A DNA stretch of 64,000 nucleotides from FEN-1219 sp035548835 (GCA_035548835.1 DASZSB010000110.1:6697-70696); one strand, 5' to 3'; positions 29,956 to 38,757 are shown, numbered from the stretch's first letter. Program-made: numbers and translations. The notes: generated by a model not told the origin, from the letters alone.

Positions 29956-31197
29956 TCAGCGTGGCTCGATGCGCAGGACTGCGCCCTGCGCCTCGTCGGT
30001 CAGCACGTACAGCAGTCCGTCCGGACCCTGTTTCACGTCGCGGATACGCTGGTGCAGGTCGGTCAGCAATTCCTCGCGGCGCAGTTCCTCCATCTTCTCG
30101 TTGAAGAGGATGCGGCTGAGGCGGCCCGTGCCCGGGATCTCGCCGTAGCGCATGCCGCCCACGAACACGTCGCCCTTCCACTTGGCGAGCTTGTCGCCGG
30201 TGTAGAAGGTGAAGCCGGAAACCGCGATCGCCGGCGTCCAGTAGACGACGGGCGGCTCGAAGCCTTCGTGCGTCGGCAGCTTTGCCTGCCACGGCCCGGG
30301 ATAGGTGCGGCCGTAGCTTACGAGAGGCCAGCCATAGTTCTTGCCGGCGCGGATGATGTTCAGCTCGTCGCCGCCGTTCGGGCCGTTCTCGCTCTGCCAG
30401 ATCTCGCCCGTGACCGGATGAACCGCGAGGCCGAGCGAGCTGCGGTGGCCGAGCGTGTAGATCTCCGGCTTGTACCCGGCCTGACCCACGAACGGGTTGT
30501 CGCTCGGGACCGTGCCGTCGTCCTTGATGCGCAGCACCTTGCCCGAATACGTGTCCTTGGCCTGGGCGTCGCCGCCGCTGGTGGCGATGTAGAGCATGCC
30601 GTCCTTGCCGAACACGATCGGCATGGCGCCGGCCGTGGTCTCGTCGGCCACGAACACGTCCTTGACGTCGGTCACGCCGCTGCTCGTCCACTTCATGCGC
30701 GCGACAGCGTCGACGTTACGGTTGTTGCCCATCGGCTTCGTGTAGCTCAGATAGATGAGCTGGTTCTGCGCGAACTGCGGGTGTAGCACGACGTCCATGT
30801 AGCCGTGGACCGCGCCCGGCAGTCCCGATTCGCCGGCGAAGTACGCCTTGGGAGCGCCGCTGACGGGCTTCGGATCGAGCTTGCCGTTCCTGATCGTGCG
30901 CAGCTCGCCGTTGCGCTGCGCGATCAGCATCGTGCCGTCGGGCAGCCAGGTCAGGCTGAACGGAAACGACAGCGCCTTCGTGACGACGACGACGCGGATG
31001 TCCTGACCTTCGCCCGTGGCGTAGTCGAACGGACCGTCACCGAGCGGCCGGTGGGCGAGGCCCTGCGGCGCGAGCGGGATTCCCATCTGGAACGGCACGG
31101 TGCGTTGCGCGAGCGCCGCCGGAGCGGCCAGCGTGGCGGCGAGAGCGAGCCACGAACCGCGGCTCGTGACGCGTTGCAGGAGACGGACAGTTGGCAT
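29956..31197 (-). CDS. PQQ-dependent soluble aldose sugar dehydrogenase-like protein
   Basis: 413-aa periplasmic protein: signal peptide about 1-31 (WLALAATLAAPAALA) then a six-bladed beta-propeller of the glucose/sorbosone dehydrogenase family. Blade motifs visible include PFSLTWLPDGTMLIAQRNGE, GLPGAVHGYMDVVLHP, GKVLRIKDDGTVPSDNPF, EIYTLGHRSSLGLAVHP, IWQSENGPNGGDELN and VKQGPDGLLYVLTD. The His of GHRSSLGLA and the SENGPNGGDE segment match the active-site and Ca/PQQ region of the family. The ATG at 31197 is chosen because it yields a proper signal peptide. Probably oxidises sugars in the periplasm. Confidence 0.88.
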   Translation of the reverse strand: MPTVRLLQRVTSRGSWLALAATLAAPAALAQRTVPFQMGIPLAPQGLAHRPLGDGPFDYATGEGQDIRVVVVTKALSFPFSLTWLPDGTMLIAQRNGELRTIRNGKLDPKPVSGAPKAYFAGESGLPGAVHGYMDVVLHPQFAQNQLIYLSYTKPMGNNRNVDAVARMKWTSSGVTDVKDVFVADETTAGAMPIVFGKDGMLYIATSGGDAQAKDTYSGKVLRIKDDGTVPSDNPFVGQAGYKPEIYTLGHRSSLGLAVHPVTGEIWQSENGPNGGDELNIIRAGKNYGWPLVSYGRTYPGPWQAKLPTHEGFEPPVVYWTPAIAVSGFTFYTGDKLAKWKGDVFVGGMRYGEIPGTGRLSRILFNEKMEELRREELLTDLHQRIRDVKQGPDGLLYVLTDEAQGAVLRIEPR

Positions 31198-31353
31198 TGG
31201 TAGGACCCCTCGATTGGAACAGCCAGTATAGGGCGACTCGCCAACCCGAAGAAGTCGTGCGGACCGTCGGCGCCGATGGCGCTGTGTGAAGGTACCAAGT
31301 TCGCTATGATTCCGGCGGGCTCGACCGAAGCACCGCAGGAAGGGGGGGGAGAC

Positions 31354-32160
31354 ATGCGCTGTGGGGTCATCGTCTGCGCGGCCGCAGTGGCGTTGCTCGC
31401 CCTGTCTCCGCTGGTCGCGGGTGCGCAGGGCGCGCCGAAACGCATCGGCGGGCACCCGAATCTGAACGGGCTGTGGCAGTCGATGAGCACGGCGTACTGG
31501 AATCTCGAAGCCCACGCGGCGTCCCCGCTGAACGACTTCTGGAGGCTCGGGGCGATCGCTGCCATTCCGGCGGGTCAGAGCGTCGTGAAGGAAGGCAAGA
31601 TCCCGTACAAGCCCGAGGCACTCGCGAAGCGCGACCAGAACCGCGCGGGCTGGCCGAAGACGGATCCCGAAGCGGCCTGTTACCTGCCGGGCATCCCGCG
31701 CGCGACGTACCTGCCGTATCCGTTTGAGATCGTGCAGGGTGACGGCGACATCCTGTTCGCATACGCATTCGCCGCGGCGAACAGGGCCGTGCATATGAAG
31801 GAGCACCGCACGATCGACCAGGTGCCCGTCGACATGTGGATGGGCTGGTCGAATGGCCATTGGGAAGGCGACACGCTCGTGGTCGAGGTCATCGCCAACG
31901 ACGACCGCACGTGGTTCGACCGTGCGGGCAATTACCACAGCAACGCGCTGAAGGTCACCGAGAGGTACACGCCGCTCGACGCGAACCGCCTGCGCTACGA
32001 GGCGACGATCGAGGATCCCGAGACGTTCACGAAGCCGTGGACGATCTCGATGCACCTGTACAGGCACACGGAACCGAACGCCGAGCTGCTCGAGTTCAAG
32101 TGCGTCGAGTTCTCCGAGCATCTGCTCTACAACGAGTTCCTGAAACAGCCGTTGCCATAG
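31354..32160 (+). CDS. Secreted protein of unknown function (GHWEGDTLVVE family)
   Basis: 268 aa. Signal peptide about 1-24 (CAAAVALLALSPLVAGA). The mature protein begins PNLNGLWQ and carries MGWSNGHWEGDTLVVEVIAN (about 157-176), AGNYHSNALKVTERYTPLD and LRYEATIEDPETFTKPWTI. These blocks recur in a family of unknown function abundant in some soil Proteobacteria and Acidobacteria. The start ATG follows a GGAAGGGGGGGGAGA ribosome site. A related protein is encoded at 32683-33825, and a DUF6152 gene follows 43 bp downstream. Confidence 0.75.
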   Translation: MRCGVIVCAAAVALLALSPLVAGAQGAPKRIGGHPNLNGLWQSMSTAYWNLEAHAASPLNDFWRLGAIAAIPAGQSVVKEGKIPYKPEALAKRDQNRAGWPKTDPEAACYLPGIPRATYLPYPFEIVQGDGDILFAYAFAAANRAVHMKEHRTIDQVPVDMWMGWSNGHWEGDTLVVEVIANDDRTWFDRAGNYHSNALKVTERYTPLDANRLRYEATIEDPETFTKPWTISMHLYRHTEPNAELLEFKCVEFSEHLLYNEFLKQPLP

Positions 32161-32203
32161 CACGGCGGCCAAAGCGATCTTGAGGCACGAGGAGGCGAGA
32201 ACG

Positions 32204-32614
32204 ATGCGAGTCAGCATGTGGTTCGGGGTACTGGGCGGAGCCGCTCTGATCGCCGTCGCGGCGCCCGTGGTCGCACATCACTCGTTTGCGGCGGAGTTCG
32301 ACATCAATCGGCCGATCAAGCTCGACGGCGTCGTCACGAAGATGGAGTTCAGCAATCCGCATTCGTGGTTGCATATCGAGGTCGTGACCGACACGGGCGA
32401 GAAGCAGCAGTGGATGGTCGAGGGCGGCGCGCCGAACGCGCTGATCCGCAACGGCTGGACCCGCAACTCGGTGCCACCCGGCATCAAGGTGCACGTGGAG
32501 GGCTTCCAGGCCAAGGACCGCTCGTTCCGCGCGAGCGGGCGCGACATCACGCTGCCGGACGGCAAGTCGCTCTTCATGGGCCAGGGCGGCGCTGCAGCGC
32601 CGAGCGCCGACTGA
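32204..32614 (+). CDS. DUF6152 family secreted protein
   Basis: 136 aa. Signal peptide about 1-22 (FGVLGGAALIAVAAPVVA), then HHSFAAEFDINRPIKLDG and VTKMEFSNPHSWLHIEV, the recognisable core of DUF6152, an OB-like periplasmic domain of unknown role. The ATG follows GGAGG. It is very probably in an operon with the preceding secreted protein, since this pair is a recurrent arrangement. It ends at a long palindromic hairpin. Confidence 0.85.
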   Translation: MRVSMWFGVLGGAALIAVAAPVVAHHSFAAEFDINRPIKLDGVVTKMEFSNPHSWLHIEVVTDTGEKQQWMVEGGAPNALIRNGWTRNSVPPGIKVHVEGFQAKDRSFRASGRDITLPDGKSLFMGQGGAAAPSAD

Positions 32615-32626
32615 CCAGGCTGATCG

Positions 32627-32669
32627 TTCCGGTCACGTGCGTGAGGGGCCCTCACGCACGTGACCGGAA
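32627..32669. terminator. 43-bp near-perfect palindrome between convergent genes
   Basis: The left arm (32627-32647) starts TTCCGGTCACGTGC and the right arm (32649-32669) ends GCACGTGACCGGAA. All 21 positions pair around a single central base. It lies 13 bp after the DUF6152 stop and 14 bp after the stop of the opposite-strand gene, as expected of a bidirectional terminator, though without long T tracts. Confidence 0.7.
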
Positions 32670-32682
32670 TTCGCGATGCGCG

Positions 32683-33825
32683 TCACTCGCCGGCGTTGAT
32701 GTCGAAGACCTCGGCGCCCTCGCGCGGCCGGCCGTAGATGCCGAGCCCTTCGGCCCGTTGCGGCGGCGGCTGGCCCTTGGCGATCGCCTCTGCCACCTGC
32801 CGCTCGAAAGCACGCTCGCCCGACAGCGCGTGGCCGACAGCGCCGTTGCCCTCGTGGCAGGAGTACTCGTACGTCTCGTAGTTCGGCTGCGTCGTGATCA
32901 TGAGCCGGAACGTGAACGGTGCCGTGTACGTGACGGGGTCGTTGACGGTCGCCGTGTACTCGATCATGTCCGGATCGACGCGCGTGAAGCGCTCCGTGAG
33001 CCGCATGTCGGCGCTGTGGCGCGTGCCGTTGCCGTTCGGACCGATGCTGGTCTGGTCCGTGAAGTTCGTCGTCTCGACGACGAGCGTGTTGCCCTCGAAG
33101 TGGCCGCGGGAGTTGCCCATGTACTGGCGGATGTCCGGGGCGAGATGCGCTCGGCCATCGAGCGGAATCACGCGCGTGTCGTGAATCATCTCGTAGCTGA
33201 TGGCCACCTCCGTGGGTGTCTGCACGATGCGCATGCCGTTGCCGTAGATGACCGGCAGCGTGGAGCCGAGCACCCCGCGCGTGATGCAGCGATCGTACAG
33301 CGTGAAGTCCTCGAAGCCGTTGAACGGTCCCGGGCCGAATGTGCCGCGATCGCGATTGGCGGCGCGTGCCTTGCCGGCCGCCGTCATCTCCGGGATGCGG
33401 CCATTGGCAGGCTCGACGACGAGCGAGGCGTAACCGAACGTGCGGATGCCCCATTCGTTGCGCAGGAACGTCTCGCGATTCGTTGCGAGGTCCTTGCCGC
33501 CTTCGTCACGGCTCGCGCGTTGCCGGAACTCCTCCGGCGTCAGCGTGGCGCGGGTGCCGAAAGACTCCGGGCGCTGCAGCGGCACGCTGCGCATGTCATC
33601 GGTGCTCCAGACGCCGTCGAAGCTCGGGTCGCCCCAGGACGTGCGTGGCGGTTTCCAGTTGCGATTGGTGATGGCTGCCGCAGTCGTCTCGGCAGGGACG
33701 GAACGCACGATGGAGGGTTTCGCCGCGGGTCCGCCCCCCGGGCCTTGCGCTCCGGCCGGCAGCCCGAGCGTGAGAGCAAGCGTGGTCGCGAGTCCGCTGA
33801 GATAGCGATGGTCGATTCGCCGCAT
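32683..33825 (-). CDS. Secreted protein related to the GHWEGDTLVVE family
   Basis: 380 aa. Signal peptide about 1-26 (LATTLALTLGLPAGA). The mature part includes PSFDGVWSTDD, GNSRGHFEGNTLVVETTNFT, RHSADMRLTERFTRVDPD and MIEYTATVNDPVTYTAPF. These correspond block by block to the 31354-32160 protein, so the two are homologues on opposite strands. Function is unknown. The ATG gives a proper signal peptide. Longer in-frame extensions are out-of-phase readings of the neighbouring hydroxylase. Confidence 0.75.
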   Translation of the reverse strand: MRRIDHRYLSGLATTLALTLGLPAGAQGPGGGPAAKPSIVRSVPAETTAAAITNRNWKPPRTSWGDPSFDGVWSTDDMRSVPLQRPESFGTRATLTPEEFRQRASRDEGGKDLATNRETFLRNEWGIRTFGYASLVVEPANGRIPEMTAAGKARAANRDRGTFGPGPFNGFEDFTLYDRCITRGVLGSTLPVIYGNGMRIVQTPTEVAISYEMIHDTRVIPLDGRAHLAPDIRQYMGNSRGHFEGNTLVVETTNFTDQTSIGPNGNGTRHSADMRLTERFTRVDPDMIEYTATVNDPVTYTAPFTFRLMITTQPNYETYEYSCHEGNGAVGHALSGERAFERQVAEAIAKGQPPPQRAEGLGIYGRPREGAEVFDINAGE

Positions 33826-33905
33826 GGCAGATCCCCTTGGCCAACGTGCGGGCGCGGATCGGCTGAAGAATAGGCCAACGGCGCGGGGTTCTCCATTGGC
33901 CCGGG

Positions 33906-35414
33906 TCAGGTCGGGTCCGGAGGCATGTCCCGGGCGGTCCGGAGGATCTCGCGTACGCGGTCGGCGTAGCCGCGGATCTCGGCGGCGTGCGCGGTCACCA
34001 GCGCGCCCGCCATGCGCACCGGGTCGCCGAAGAAGAAGCGTTCGTACAGCACCTGCCGCCCGGCGAACGCCGACAGCGCCGTGTCCCAGGCGAGCCGAAA
34101 CAGCGGTATGCGCTCGAGCGCGTCCGCGCGTGCGGCCTGGTAGTAGCGGCGGATGTCGGCGGCGAGCGGGCCGTCGATGTCGGCGGCCGTCGGCATCGCG
34201 ACGAGACCGCTGGCGCCGATCTGCTGCAGGATCTCGACGAGCCGCGGATACAGCCGCGGGAACAGGTTGCGCGCGGCGTCGAGCGGGTTCCACGCGGGGC
34301 GCACGACGCCGAACTCGTCCGGCGCGGCGTCCGCTTCCGCTGCGCGCAGGAACGCGCGCATGGTTTCGAGCGTGACCCAGATCTCCGCGAGCTTCTCCTG
34401 CACGTGCTGAAAGCCCTCCACACCGATCGAGTCGACGAGCAGGTGGGCCAGGCCGAGCACGAACTCGGCCTTCGCGACGTTCTTGACCACGACCTGGTGC
34501 GCCATGCCCGCGGCCGCGCCGGTGCGGGCGTACGCGCTGTTGCAGCGCTCGACGTCGCGATACAGCAGCACGTTCTCCCAGGGCACGTGGACGTCGTCGA
34601 ACACGACCACGGCGTCCATCTCCTCGAACCGCGAGCCGAGCGGATGGTCCGGCGGCGGCCGGCCGCAGTCGACGCTCTCGCGGCACAGGAATCTGAGGCC
34701 GGGCGCGTCGGTAGGGATGATCACGCCGAAGGCGTAGGGCGCGTCCTCGGGTGTGTTCTTCAGCAGCGTGGACGGGAACACCATGATCGCGTCGGCCATG
34801 GGCAGGGTCGCGAGCATGCGGGCGCCGCGCAGCACGATGCCGGCGTCGTTCTCGCTCCTCACGCGCGCCGCGAGGAACGGATCGGCCTGTTGCGACGGTC
34901 CCACGGCGCGATTGATCTGCGGCGTCAGCAGCGAGTGCGTGAGGCACAGATCGTGCTCGCGCAGCTCGGCGTGCAGTCGCAGCGCATTCGTGCCGAAGCG
35001 CGGCTCCGCGGCGCCGAGAAATGCGGCGCCGGCGGCGAACCCCGACATGGCGCGGCTCAGATAATCCGGGACGCGGCCCATCATGCCGTGCGTGTGCTGC
35101 GCCCAGACGCGCATCGCGGCCGTCACGCCCTCGAGCTCGGCGCGCGTCCGCGGCAGCAGAAACGCGCGTCCGACCTCGAGCCCGCTCGAGGGGGATTCGA
35201 ACAGACAGTTCTGGGCTTGCTCCCACTGCAGATCGTAGAGCTCGGCCAGTGTCGCGACGCCGCCGCGGAACGCCGGATGCGTCGTGACGTTCGCGACGGG
35301 CTCACCGGCGTACCACAGGGCCGGCGGCCGCTCCTTGAGGCGGGCCAGGACGTCGGCGCCGCGGCGGGCGCCGCCGGCGCGGCCAGTCGCGAGCGGCCGG
35401 CCGGCGGCGCTCAT
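33906..35414 (-). CDS. HpaB-family flavin-dependent (4-hydroxyphenylacetate 3-monooxygenase-like) hydroxylase
   Basis: 502-aa protein of the 4-HPA 3-hydroxylase large-subunit family, with an acyl-CoA dehydrogenase-like fold. Recognisable blocks: RVPDYLSRAMSGFAAGAAF, LTHSLLTPQINRAV, GIVLRGARMLATLPMADAI, VVFDDVHVPWENVLLYRDV (HVPWE is the family hallmark) and YERFFFGDPVRMAGA. It would use FADH2 from a separate reductase to hydroxylate a phenol. No reductase gene is adjacent. The ATG overlaps the stop of the upstream zinc-finger gene (ATGA), so their translation is coupled. The natural substrate is unknown. Confidence 0.87.
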   Translation of the reverse strand: MSAAGRPLATGRAGGARRGADVLARLKERPPALWYAGEPVANVTTHPAFRGGVATLAELYDLQWEQAQNCLFESPSSGLEVGRAFLLPRTRAELEGVTAAMRVWAQHTHGMMGRVPDYLSRAMSGFAAGAAFLGAAEPRFGTNALRLHAELREHDLCLTHSLLTPQINRAVGPSQQADPFLAARVRSENDAGIVLRGARMLATLPMADAIMVFPSTLLKNTPEDAPYAFGVIIPTDAPGLRFLCRESVDCGRPPPDHPLGSRFEEMDAVVVFDDVHVPWENVLLYRDVERCNSAYARTGAAAGMAHQVVVKNVAKAEFVLGLAHLLVDSIGVEGFQHVQEKLAEIWVTLETMRAFLRAAEADAAPDEFGVVRPAWNPLDAARNLFPRLYPRLVEILQQIGASGLVAMPTAADIDGPLAADIRRYYQAARADALERIPLFRLAWDTALSAFAGRQVLYERFFFGDPVRMAGALVTAHAAEIRGYADRVREILRTARDMPPDPT

Positions 35415-35944
35415 GCGGCCGGCGCCTTCGCGGGCCGTAATGCGCGCTCGAGGTTCGCGACATCGGCTTCCGCGAGATCGGGGCTGAAGTGACGGATCCG
35501 GTCGAGGATATCCGTCGTCTCGAAGTAGTCCTGCGCGCAGCCCGCGTGCACGAAGCCGCCGGGCTCGAACCGGTACTCCTCGAAAAACACGAGCGGGATG
35601 CGCCATTCGTCCTTGGCGATGGGCTCCTTGCACTGCCGGCAGCGCGCGCGGGCCGTGGGTGCGCGCTCCCCGCCGTGGACGCGCGGCACCCTGCGGTGCG
35701 CGACGCCGAACTGCGCGGCCGCCGTCAACGCGGCCGCGGCCCCGCCGGCATCCCGGGCCACCTCGAGGAACGGTTCCGGGCGCGCGTATGCGGCGCAGCG
35801 CAGGTGGAACCACAGCGTCATCTCGCCCTCGCCGAAGGCGTTCGGCTGGCGCTCGCCGAAGCGCAGCTCGCCCTTCGCGATGGCTCGGTTGCAGCCGCGG
35901 CACTTGGCGCGGCTGCTCGATGCGGGTTCGATCACGTGCGGCAC
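35411..35944 (-). CDS. Protein with two PARP-type zinc fingers
   Basis: 177 aa, no signal peptide. The N-terminal half carries CRGCNRAIAKGELRFGE with Cys15 and Cys18, then WFHLRC with His47 and Cys50, the C-x2-C...H-x2-C pattern and flanking residues of a zf-PARP finger. The second half repeats the pattern: CRQCKEPIAKDEWRIP (Cys102, Cys105) and FVHAGC (His133, Cys136). In eukaryotic PARP1 such fingers recognise DNA breaks. In bacteria their role is unclear. No catalytic domain is attached. It is translationally coupled (ATGA) to the HpaB-like hydroxylase downstream. Confidence 0.78.
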   Translation of the reverse strand: MPHVIEPASSSRAKCRGCNRAIAKGELRFGERQPNAFGEGEMTLWFHLRCAAYARPEPFLEVARDAGGAAAALTAAAQFGVAHRRVPRVHGGERAPTARARCRQCKEPIAKDEWRIPLVFFEEYRFEPGGFVHAGCAQDYFETTDILDRIRHFSPDLAEADVANLERALRPAKAPAA

Positions 35945-36042
35945 CCCGGGATTATAGGCATGCGCGCGGCGGGCGGCCCGAGGCGCGGGTTGCGCGCGTC
36001 TGCTACGCTGTGCGCCACCCCAGTACCGTCACGAGCCCCCCC

Positions 36043-37278
36043 GTGAGCAGCTCGACTACCGCCGCGTCCGGGCAGGCGACCGGAACGGCGTTCGCAATTC
36101 TCGCCGCGATCAGCTTCTGTCACCTTCTGAACGACATGATGCAGTCGCTGCTGCCTGCCATCTACCCCATCCTGAAGGACAGCTACGGCCTCACGTTCGG
36201 CCAGATCGGCTTCATCACGTTCACGTTTCAGGTCACGGCTTCGCTGCTGCAGCCCGCCATCGGCAGCTTCACCGATCGACGGCCGCAGCCATACTCGCTC
36301 GCCGTCGGCATGGGCTTCTCGCTGATCGGCCTGCTGCTGCTGTCGCGGGCCAACACGTTTCCGCTGCTGCTCCTGGCTGCGGGGCTCGTGGGCAGCGGCT
36401 CGGCCGTGCTGCACCCGGAGTCGTCACGCGTCGCGCGCATGGCGGCGGGCCGTCAGCCCGGGCTCGCGCAGTCGCTGTTTCAGATGGGCGGCAACCTGGG
36501 GTCGTCGATCGGGCCGCTGTTCGCTGCGGCCGTCGTGCTCCGTTACGGGCAGGGCAGCGTGGCGTGGTTCGCACTCGCGGCCGTGCTCGGCATCGTGCTG
36601 CTCGCGCGCGTGGGCCGCTGGTACGTGCAGCACGGCATGCAACGCATGCGGGCGCAGGCGCGTCGGGACGCAGGCGAAGCCCTGCCGCGTGGCCGCGTGG
36701 CGTTCGCGCTGGGGGTGCTGGTCACGCTCGTGTTCTCGAAGTTCGTGTACACGGCCAGCATCACGAGCTACTACACCTTCTATCTGATCGACCGCTTCGG
36801 GTTGTCCGTGCGTTCGGCGCAGATCCATCTGTTCGTGTATCTCGCGTCCGTGGCGCTCGGCACGCTGCTCGGGGGCTCGATCGGCGACCGGTTCGGCCGC
36901 AAGTTCGTCATCTGGGTTTCGATTCTCGGCGTGTTGCCGTTCACGCTCGTGCTGCCGTACGCCAACCTGTTCTGGACGGGCGTGCTGACCGTGCCGATCG
37001 GGTTGATCCTGGCCTCCGCGTTTCCCGCGATCGTCGTGTACGGGCAGGAGCTCGTGCCGTTCAAGGTCGGCACGGTGGCGGGCCTGTTCTTCGGGCTGGC
37101 GTTCGGCCTCGGCGGGATCGGTGCCGCGCTCGTCGGGCAGTTGGCGGACGTCCACGGCGTGGAGTTCGTGTTCAGGTTGTGCTCGTGGTTGCCGGCGCTC
37201 GGTCTGCTGGCCGCGTTCTTGCCGCGCGTTCGGCCGCGTGGACACGTGATCCGTCCGCCGATCGTCGAGAAGCGCTGA
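36043..37278 (+). CDS. MFS transporter, fosmidomycin-resistance (Fsr)-like
   Basis: 411-aa, 12-helix major facilitator. The start SFCHLLNDMMQSLLPAIYP and LKDSYGLTFGQIGFITF closely follow E. coli Fsr, with GSGSAVLHPESSRVARMAAG and GGNLGSSIGPLFAA also conserved. Fsr-type exporters confer fosmidomycin and related resistance. The true substrate here is unknown. A GTG start is used, because in-frame codons further upstream belong to the antisense strand of the zinc-finger gene. Confidence 0.88.
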   Translation: MSSSTTAASGQATGTAFAILAAISFCHLLNDMMQSLLPAIYPILKDSYGLTFGQIGFITFTFQVTASLLQPAIGSFTDRRPQPYSLAVGMGFSLIGLLLLSRANTFPLLLLAAGLVGSGSAVLHPESSRVARMAAGRQPGLAQSLFQMGGNLGSSIGPLFAAAVVLRYGQGSVAWFALAAVLGIVLLARVGRWYVQHGMQRMRAQARRDAGEALPRGRVAFALGVLVTLVFSKFVYTASITSYYTFYLIDRFGLSVRSAQIHLFVYLASVALGTLLGGSIGDRFGRKFVIWVSILGVLPFTLVLPYANLFWTGVLTVPIGLILASAFPAIVVYGQELVPFKVGTVAGLFFGLAFGLGGIGAALVGQLADVHGVEFVFRLCSWLPALGLLAAFLPRVRPRGHVIRPPIVEKR

Positions 37279-37959
37279 ACGAGGACTGTGCCGCTGCGCT
37301 CGCCCGGGGGCGGCCGCGCGTGACATAAGCGAAGACGCCCGCGTCGCGATCGCGCATGCACGCGGGGGCGTTCGACTCGGGCCGGCGCAGCGACGCATCC
37401 TGGCGCCGCCGGGCGGCCCGGGGGTCCGGCTGTGCGTTAGTGTTGTCGCGGGTGGGGTCCGAGCGTCGGTCCACGGGCGGCGATGCGCCGGCGGGTCCAG
37501 AAAACGGGTGCTCGCGAAACCCCTATGCACGTGCGCGAACATTTGACTACACTAGCGGCTCGTTGCTCGCGGCACTTTGTCTGGTCAAACAGTGGTGGCA
37601 GGGCGCAGAGTTCGCTCTCACCGGGACGCCGTCGCCGCGGCTCGATAACTCGAATGAGGTTTGGTGCCACGTCCTAGACCCGACGAATCGGGCGAAGGGG
37701 TAAAACCCCAGGGCATGGTAGGGGGAATCTGTGGACGGTCTTTCAGACTGCCGTTGCGACCGCGGCCATTCCGGCCGGGCCCGTTTCGGGCTTGCGGTTG
37801 TCCGTCGTGGATTCTTCATGGAAACTATGATTTCGATGCGGAGCCCGCCCTCGCGGGCGGCCGCGGTCGTCCCCGGCACAGCCGGGAGCGGCCGGTCCAT
37901 GGGGTTGTTCGCTGGCATGAGCCTTGTGCAGGGTAAATTTTCAGGAGGCGCTTTTTGTG
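37279..37959 (+). other. Long gene-free region with structured leader upstream of the TonB operon
   Basis: About 680 bp without a credible gene. A candidate -10 (TACACT, 37548-37553) may mark the promoter. Downstream, several hairpins follow in close order: CCCGA/TCGGG (37679-37692), GGGGT/ACCCC (37697-37709), a three-way-junction-like block about 37755-37802, GCCCGC/GCGGGC (37843-37858) and CCCGGC/GCCGGG (37872-37886). A ribosome site AGGAGG lies at 37943-37948. The density of short perfect stems suggests a structured 5' leader or small RNA. It matches no riboswitch family I can recognise. Confidence 0.5.
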
Positions 37960-38757
37960 ATGACGCTTTTCAAAACTAAAGTAGCTGCAGCTACTGGCCA
38001 ACGGCTGGTCCACCTGCTGGTGGCCATCGTGCCGGCTCTGCTGGCCGCGCCCGCCGGTGCGCAGCTTCAAGAGGCGCTGACCGCACAAGTTCAGGCAGAC
38101 AAAGAAGCGGCGCAGACGCAGGACCAGATCAAGACGATCCAGGAGCGCACGCAGGACGCCGCCGGTCGTTACGCGCAGGCCATGGCCGACGCGGACAGCC
38201 TCGAGCGTTACAACAACCAGCTCCAGGAGCAGGTCAAGTCGCAGCAGACCGAGATCGCGTCGATCGAGCGTCAGCTCACCGACATCGAGACGACCAACCG
38301 CGAAGTGCAGCCGCTGATGCAGCAGATGGTCGACACGCTCGCTCAGTTCGTGTCCCTCGACGTGCCGTTCCTGCTCGATGAGCGCCAGGCACGCGTGCAG
38401 GGCCTGAAGGACATGATGGCCCGGGCCGACGTGACGATCTCCGAGAAGTACCGCCGGATCCTCGAGGCCTACCAGATCGAGCTCGAGTACGGCCGCACGC
38501 TCGAAGCCTACCAGGGCCGTCTCGGCACCGGCGCCGATGCGCGCACGGTCGAGTTCGCACGGCTCGGTCGCGTGTCGCTGATGTATCGCACGATCGACGG
38601 CAGCGAGACCGGTTACTGGGACGCGACGAAGAAGTCGTGGGTCAAGGATGACAGCTACAAGCAGGCCGTGGAGGTTGCGCTGCGCGTCGCCAAGCGCGAT
38701 GGCGCTGCCGAGTTGCTGACCGTACCTGTTCCGGCGCCGCAGGAGGTGCGGTCATGA
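37960..38757 (+). CDS. DUF3450 periplasmic coiled-coil protein (first copy)
   Basis: 265 aa. Signal peptide to about residue 33 (LLVAIVPALLAAPAGA), then a long coiled coil (about 45-115, rich in Gln/Glu) and the DUF3450 C-terminal core: YRRILEAYQIELEYGRT, VEFARLGRVSLMYRT and GYWDATKKSWV. DUF3450 proteins (TtpB in Vibrio) accompany TonB2-type systems and are thought to bridge ExbB-like energisers and TonB. ATG is chosen over a GTG one codon upstream. AGGAGG lies 11 bp before it. It overlaps the next gene by 4 bp. A second copy lies at 43458. Confidence 0.9.
   Translation: MTLFKTKVAAATGQRLVHLLVAIVPALLAAPAGAQLQEALTAQVQADKEAAQTQDQIKTIQERTQDAAGRYAQAMADADSLERYNNQLQEQVKSQQTEIASIERQLTDIETTNREVQPLMQQMVDTLAQFVSLDVPFLLDERQARVQGLKDMMARADVTISEKYRRILEAYQIELEYGRTLEAYQGRLGTGADARTVEFARLGRVSLMYRTIDGSETGYWDATKKSWVKDDSYKQAVEVALRVAKRDGAAELLTVPVPAPQEVRS

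Noticed and set aside
31198..32217. N-terminal extension of the sugar dehydrogenase to 753 codons
   Set aside because: The extension is antisense to the secreted-protein gene at 31354, and the ATG at 31197 starts a proper signal peptide.
37661..37936. Small open frames in the leader of the TonB operon
   Set aside because: No ribosome sites or plausible protein composition. The DNA is better explained by RNA hairpins.
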